From Candidatus Iainarchaeum sp. (lineage in GTDB: Archaea > Iainarchaeota > Iainarchaeia > Iainarchaeales > JAFGBZ01), in assembly GCA_016218635.1 (NCBI GenBank), contig JACRDJ010000068.1, positions 1 through 13,481 of the forward strand: 13,481 bases of DNA, given 5' to 3'. Below, piece after piece: positions 10,600 to 13,481 of the stretch. The position numbers were made by a program, and so were the translations under genes. Position 1 is the stretch's first letter. The number at the start of each line of letters is the position of its first letter. The notes beneath the pieces are model-generated. The model worked only from the letters and a program-made list of their open reading frames with translations, was not told the DNA's origin and did no database searches.

Positions 10600-12270
10600 A
10601 TGAAATTGGTTTCTATTAAGGCTATGGGCGTGCTCTCCCGGGGGGGACTCTTGGGTGTTAGTGCGCTTGCCGTGAAAATGGGGGAAAGCCCTTCATCCAC
10701 TTCAAGGGCGGTGAAGGAACTTCTTCAAAAAAAACTGGTGGAGCGGGACGAACGGATGCTGCAGGTTGCCCGGAATCCTGTGGCCCAGCAGTGGCTGGCA
10801 TTATCCGTCCGGTTTTCGCCCGGGCACCTGTTCTTGGGCAGCCGGGAAGCCATTTTGATGGGGCTTTCGGAGCCGAAGAAAATTTCACCGCTTTCCGAAG
10901 AAACCGGTCTTTCGGAGGTTCAACTGCGGCGGCTGCTCAAAAAGCTCATGGGCACGGGGGCCGTTTACGCTCTTGGAGAAAAAATTGTTTTAAATGAGGA
11001 TGTCCGGAAGTTTGTTGTTGAAATGAAAAAAACCGCGGAACTTGCCGGAATAGAGTCTTATGCAACCGTTCTTTTTTCAAACGGGGTGCGGCTGAAAAGA
11101 GTTCCTCTTCATGCACCGGCCAGCGGAACCCTTACGGCATTCTCGCGGTTTTCTGAATACGGAATCGAGTATGCGGCTATCAACGATTATTACATTGAGC
11201 CGGCCCGGGAGCTTTTCCGGGAGGATGTTTTCGTGCATGCGCTTGCCGTCAGCCAAACCCGGAAGGATCTGGCCATGTGCCTGGTTTTTTATGAAAAAAA
11301 CAAGGGTGAACTGGAATTCCATAAATTGATGGAACTGGCCCGGAAATTCAGGGTTTTTCCGTTATTATTGGATTGCGTTGCTTTTCTGGACGGAAAACCG
11401 GTTGCGGAAAAAGAACGGTTTCTGCCCTGGAAGGAATTTGTTTCCCTTGCGGAAGTGTACGGGGTAACCAGTAAATCCAAACCGAAATTTTCCGCCACGG
11501 ATCTCGAAAAGCTTCTGGCAGAAATCGGGGCCGTGGGCGTTCCGCTGGAGGTTTTCCTTATTGGCGGCTGCAACCTGGCCCTGCAGGGAATCAAGGAAGC
11601 CACCAAGGACATTGATTTGGTGGTAAAAACCGGGCAGGACTTTGAACTGCTCGTGTCGGTTTTGAAGCGAATTGGATTTTTTCCGCTGGCCAATGTGGAA
11701 CCCGTTTACCGGAGAATGAATCCCAGCACCATTCAGGTATGCCCTGGAAAGCCACGGGTGGACATTTTTACCCGAAAAGTGTGCAATGCACTGGTGCTTT
11801 CGGAGCGCATGGCGGACCGTTCACTGGAACGCAGATACGGCACCCTCTCCGTGAAATTTCTTAAACCCGAGGATATCATTCTCTTTAAATCCATCACGGA
11901 CCGCGACGGTGACCTTGAGGACATTGCCGCCATTATAAAGCGGCAGAAGCCCGACTGGCAGTACTTTTTGCAGGAACTTGACCGGCAGCATGAAAAAAGC
12001 GAACGGCTGTTCTGCATTGATGCGCTTGGCAGCCTGGAAGCGGTTGAAGAAAAGGAAAAAATTGTGCTTGAAATAAAGGCCAGACTCGTTGATTTATGCC
12101 TTGAAAAAAGCATTCTCTTCCTGGCCCGTCAGCCCGTGAGTGTGAAGGAAATTTTGCAGAAAATACGTTTTCCCGAAACCGCCGTCCGGAACAAAATCAC
12201 GCAGCTGGTGAAAAAAAACAGGCTCCAAAAAACGGGGAAAAACCCGTTCAAAGTCGCACTCCGTTCCTGA
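10600..12270 (+). CDS. Single-chain winged-helix / AbiEii-like nucleotidyltransferase protein
   Basis: A 556-residue protein from ATG 10600 (alternatives: ATG 10591, TTG 10582, both inside the inverted repeat). Two winged helices come first: about 8-56 (SALAVKMGESPSSTSRAVKELLQKKLVERDE) and about 83-142 (ISPLSEETGLSEVQLRRLLKKLMGTGAVYAL). An alpha/beta domain of unclear family follows (about 150-275), then a nucleotidyltransferase domain (about 300-480) with LIGG322-G323...D337-I-D339 and a third Asp, D388 (PRVDIF), plus KPEDIILFKSITDRDGDLEDI. A C-terminal winged helix ends the chain (about 495-545). The combination recalls AbiEi (wHTH antitoxin) and AbiEii (nucleotidyltransferase toxin) joined in one polypeptide. 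All three metal-binding Asp are present, so it may be active. A solitary regulator/nucleotidyltransferase is the alternative. No second gene accompanies it. Confidence 0.8.
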   Translation: MKLVSIKAMGVLSRGGLLGVSALAVKMGESPSSTSRAVKELLQKKLVERDERMLQVARNPVAQQWLALSVRFSPGHLFLGSREAILMGLSEPKKISPLSEETGLSEVQLRRLLKKLMGTGAVYALGEKIVLNEDVRKFVVEMKKTAELAGIESYATVLFSNGVRLKRVPLHAPASGTLTAFSRFSEYGIEYAAINDYYIEPARELFREDVFVHALAVSQTRKDLAMCLVFYEKNKGELEFHKLMELARKFRVFPLLLDCVAFLDGKPVAEKERFLPWKEFVSLAEVYGVTSKSKPKFSATDLEKLLAEIGAVGVPLEVFLIGGCNLALQGIKEATKDIDLVVKTGQDFELLVSVLKRIGFFPLANVEPVYRRMNPSTIQVCPGKPRVDIFTRKVCNALVLSERMADRSLERRYGTLSVKFLKPEDIILFKSITDRDGDLEDIAAIIKRQKPDWQYFLQELDRQHEKSERLFCIDALGSLEAVEEKEKIVLEIKARLVDLCLEKSILFLARQPVSVKEILQKIRFPETAVRNKITQLVKKNRLQKTGKNPFKVALRS

Positions 12271-12297
12271 TGTCCTTCCTGCAGGCCGCTGATTCCC

Positions 12298-12302
12298 TTT
12301 TT
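12298..12302 (+). terminator. Possible T-rich terminator of the nucleotidyltransferase gene
   Basis: A pyrimidine-rich stretch with T5, then a second T-rich block up to the palindrome at 12315, lies 27 nt after the stop. It is weak evidence; no hairpin precedes it. Confidence 0.25.
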
Positions 12303-12314
12303 ATTCCCTTTCGG

Positions 12315-12336
12315 TTTTATTGCAATTGCGATAAAA
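12315..12336. promoter_or_regulatory. 22-bp palindrome upstream of the protease promoter, copy 2
   Basis: It is identical to copy 1 (9874-9895) except that T replaces C at 12321, giving one mismatched pair. The flanking GG and GT are also the same. The TATA-like CTTTTTATT (12345-12353) begins 8 nt after it and is centred about 26-28 nt before the protease ATG 12377. Position relative to the TATA box is the same as in copy 1. Confidence 0.7.
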
Positions 12337-12376
12337 GTGTCATTCTTTTTATTCGCGTGCAGGGCAAGTTCTGGGT

Positions 12377-13481
12377 ATGCGGCTTGCGGGGTTGGTTCTT
12401 GTTTTGCTGCTGGGCGTGAGTGGCGTTGGAGCGGCCCCCGTTCCATTGGCTGATTTGACGGTGACGGACATTGTTTTTTCGCAGCCCCTGGTGGCGGGCC
12501 AGCCGGTGTTGTTTGAGGCGCGGGTGTTGAATCAGGGCATTGCTGCCAGCAGGGTCATGAACATTGCGTGGTTTTTGGATGGTAACCGGGTGGGGTTGGG
12601 TTCGTTTGGGGAACTGGAGCCGGGTTCCGTCAAACCGGCGCGTTCCAATAATGTCCGTTTGAATTGGGTGGCCGTGAATGGAGTGCATTCCGTCCGTTAC
12701 TGCATGGATTTTCATAATCACGTGAAGGAATCCGATGAATCCAACAACTGCCTGGAGAAACCGTTTGAGGTGGGCGGGCCGTTTTTAAGTGACAAGATTC
12801 ATCCCGTTCTTAGGGAAAAAATCCGGGCGATTAATCCGCAAACCCGGGACGTTCCGTATGAGCGGGTCCTGGTGCGGGTGTCGGATGCGGCTGCCGTGGA
12901 TTCGGTTTCTTTGAACGCGGGAGATTGGAGTGGTGAACTGCGGGAAAAATTCGGGGTCGGGAAACTGGTTTCTTTGGATGTTCCACTTACCCGCCTCAAT
13001 GATTTGGCACAATCTTCAGAGGTTCGGTTTATTTATCCGGTGGAGGAAGTGCGGGCTGCCCTTTCGGAAGCGGTTCCCCAGATGGGGGTTCCGATGGCCT
13101 GGAGTGCGGGTTTAATGGGTTCGGGTGTGCGGGTGGCGGTGGTGGATTCGGGAATTGATTCAACCCATCCGATGCTTTCCGGGAAAGTGGTGCTGGAGCG
13201 CAATTTTTCTTCGGCTTCAACGGTGGGGGATGTGCTGGGTCATGGAACGCATGTGGCCGGAATTGTGGCGGGAAAGGAGTGGAACGGGCTAAGCGGAGTG
13301 GCACCGGAGGCGTTGCTGGTGAATGCCAAGGTGCTGGATGATTCGGGAACGGGTTCTTCGGAGTCCGTGATAGCGGGCATTAACTGGGTGCTGGACCCGG
13401 ATGGCAATCCGCTGACGGATGACGGGGCAAAAATAATCAATCTCTCGCTGGGTTCGTTTTCTTCGGACGTGAATTCCCCGA
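12377..13481 (+). CDS. Secreted subtilisin-like serine protease with N-terminal CARDB domain, 3' end missing
   Basis: The frame is open to the window end (368 residues visible). A signal peptide (1-20, LAGLVLVLLLGVSGVGA then cleavage near AAP) is followed by a CARDB-type Ig-like domain (about 25-132: ADLTVTDIVFSQPLVAGQPVLFEARVLNQG ... ESDESNNC). Next comes a region like the I9 propeptide (about 155-230), then the S8 catalytic domain: D257 in VAVVDSGID and H289 in GHGTHVAGIVAG, plus INLSLGS near the end. The catalytic Ser lies beyond the window. The enzyme is probably exported, matures by self-cleavage and degrades or processes extracellular proteins. The coding strand is markedly G-rich with many GTG/TTG/GCG codons, unlike the C-rich exosome genes. 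The promoter carries palindrome copy 2. Confidence 0.92.
   Translation, partial: MRLAGLVLVLLLGVSGVGAAPVPLADLTVTDIVFSQPLVAGQPVLFEARVLNQGIAASRVMNIAWFLDGNRVGLGSFGELEPGSVKPARSNNVRLNWVAVNGVHSVRYCMDFHNHVKESDESNNCLEKPFEVGGPFLSDKIHPVLREKIRAINPQTRDVPYERVLVRVSDAAAVDSVSLNAGDWSGELREKFGVGKLVSLDVPLTRLNDLAQSSEVRFIYPVEEVRAALSEAVPQMGVPMAWSAGLMGSGVRVAVVDSGIDSTHPMLSGKVVLERNFSSASTVGDVLGHGTHVAGIVAGKEWNGLSGVAPEALLVNAKVLDDSGTGSSESVIAGINWVLDPDGNPLTDDGAKIINLSLGSFSSDVNSP

Noticed and set aside
12129..12721. Minus-strand frames opposite the end of the nucleotidyltransferase gene and the start of the protease
   Set aside because: They are antisense to well-supported coding sequence and one crosses palindrome copy 2; no start signals are seen.

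Overview
The window is archaeal. Its first part carries an exosome/ribosome/RNA polymerase/KEOPS/prefoldin gene string found only in archaea: Rrp42, L37Ae, Rpo12 (rpoP), Pcc1 and prefoldin beta. Genes are very compact. Convergent neighbours overlap or abut at their stop codons, and genes within operons are coupled by TGA/ATG junctions or short overlaps. Most first-in-operon genes have a TATA-like A/T box about 26 nt before the ATG, which suggests leaderless mRNAs; internal genes tend to have Shine-Dalgarno motifs (GGAGG, GGTGAT). The mixed gene content, a fused bacterial-type RibBA and several toxin-antitoxin pairs would fit a DPANN-type lineage (for example Diapherotrites or Micrarchaeota) known from metagenomes. 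That placement is inference; the sequence itself shows only 'archaeon'.

Layout. (1) 1-1936: information-processing operon rrp42 (5' end cut off) - rpl37ae - rpoP - [structured element] - pcc1 - pfdB. (2) 1933-3448: a GNAT acetyltransferase (minus) divergent from a DHH/DHHA1 phosphoesterase (plus). A second copy of the structured element lies just after the DHH stop codon. (3) 3542-4080: two coupled small minus-strand genes, a zinc-ribbon-like protein and a very basic protein. (4) 4223-5705: plus-strand genes for an uncharacterised Rossmann-like protein (TIR/deoxyribosyltransferase-like), a winged-helix protein and two small membrane or exported proteins. (5) 5723-6391: an AbrB-like antitoxin with a VapC-like PIN toxin. 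(6) 6393-8045: an HTH protein divergent from ribBA (riboflavin synthesis), with an inverted repeat between them. (7) 8040-8886: a second toxin-antitoxin pair, DUF3368-like PIN toxin then UPF0175-like antitoxin, on the minus strand. (8) 8979-9712: a V4R-domain protein and a small convergent gene. (9) 9741-10599: mostly intergenic DNA with hairpins and a perfect 22-bp palindrome, plus one unrecognised ORF. (10) 10600-12270: a single-chain protein with winged-helix domains and an AbiEii-like nucleotidyltransferase, with a large inverted repeat around its own TATA box. (11) 12377-end: a secreted subtilisin-like protease with an N-terminal CARDB domain, cut off by the window end.

The most interesting signals lie outside coding frames or in unusual fusions. 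They are a two-copy multi-hairpin element placed right after stop codons; a 22-bp palindrome at the same distance upstream of the TATA boxes of two genes 2.4 kb apart; a 15-nt sequence shared by the promoters of the two toxin-antitoxin operons; and a one-gene AbiE-like nucleotidyltransferase/regulator whose promoter lies inside an inverted repeat. All functional readings of these are inference from sequence pattern alone.
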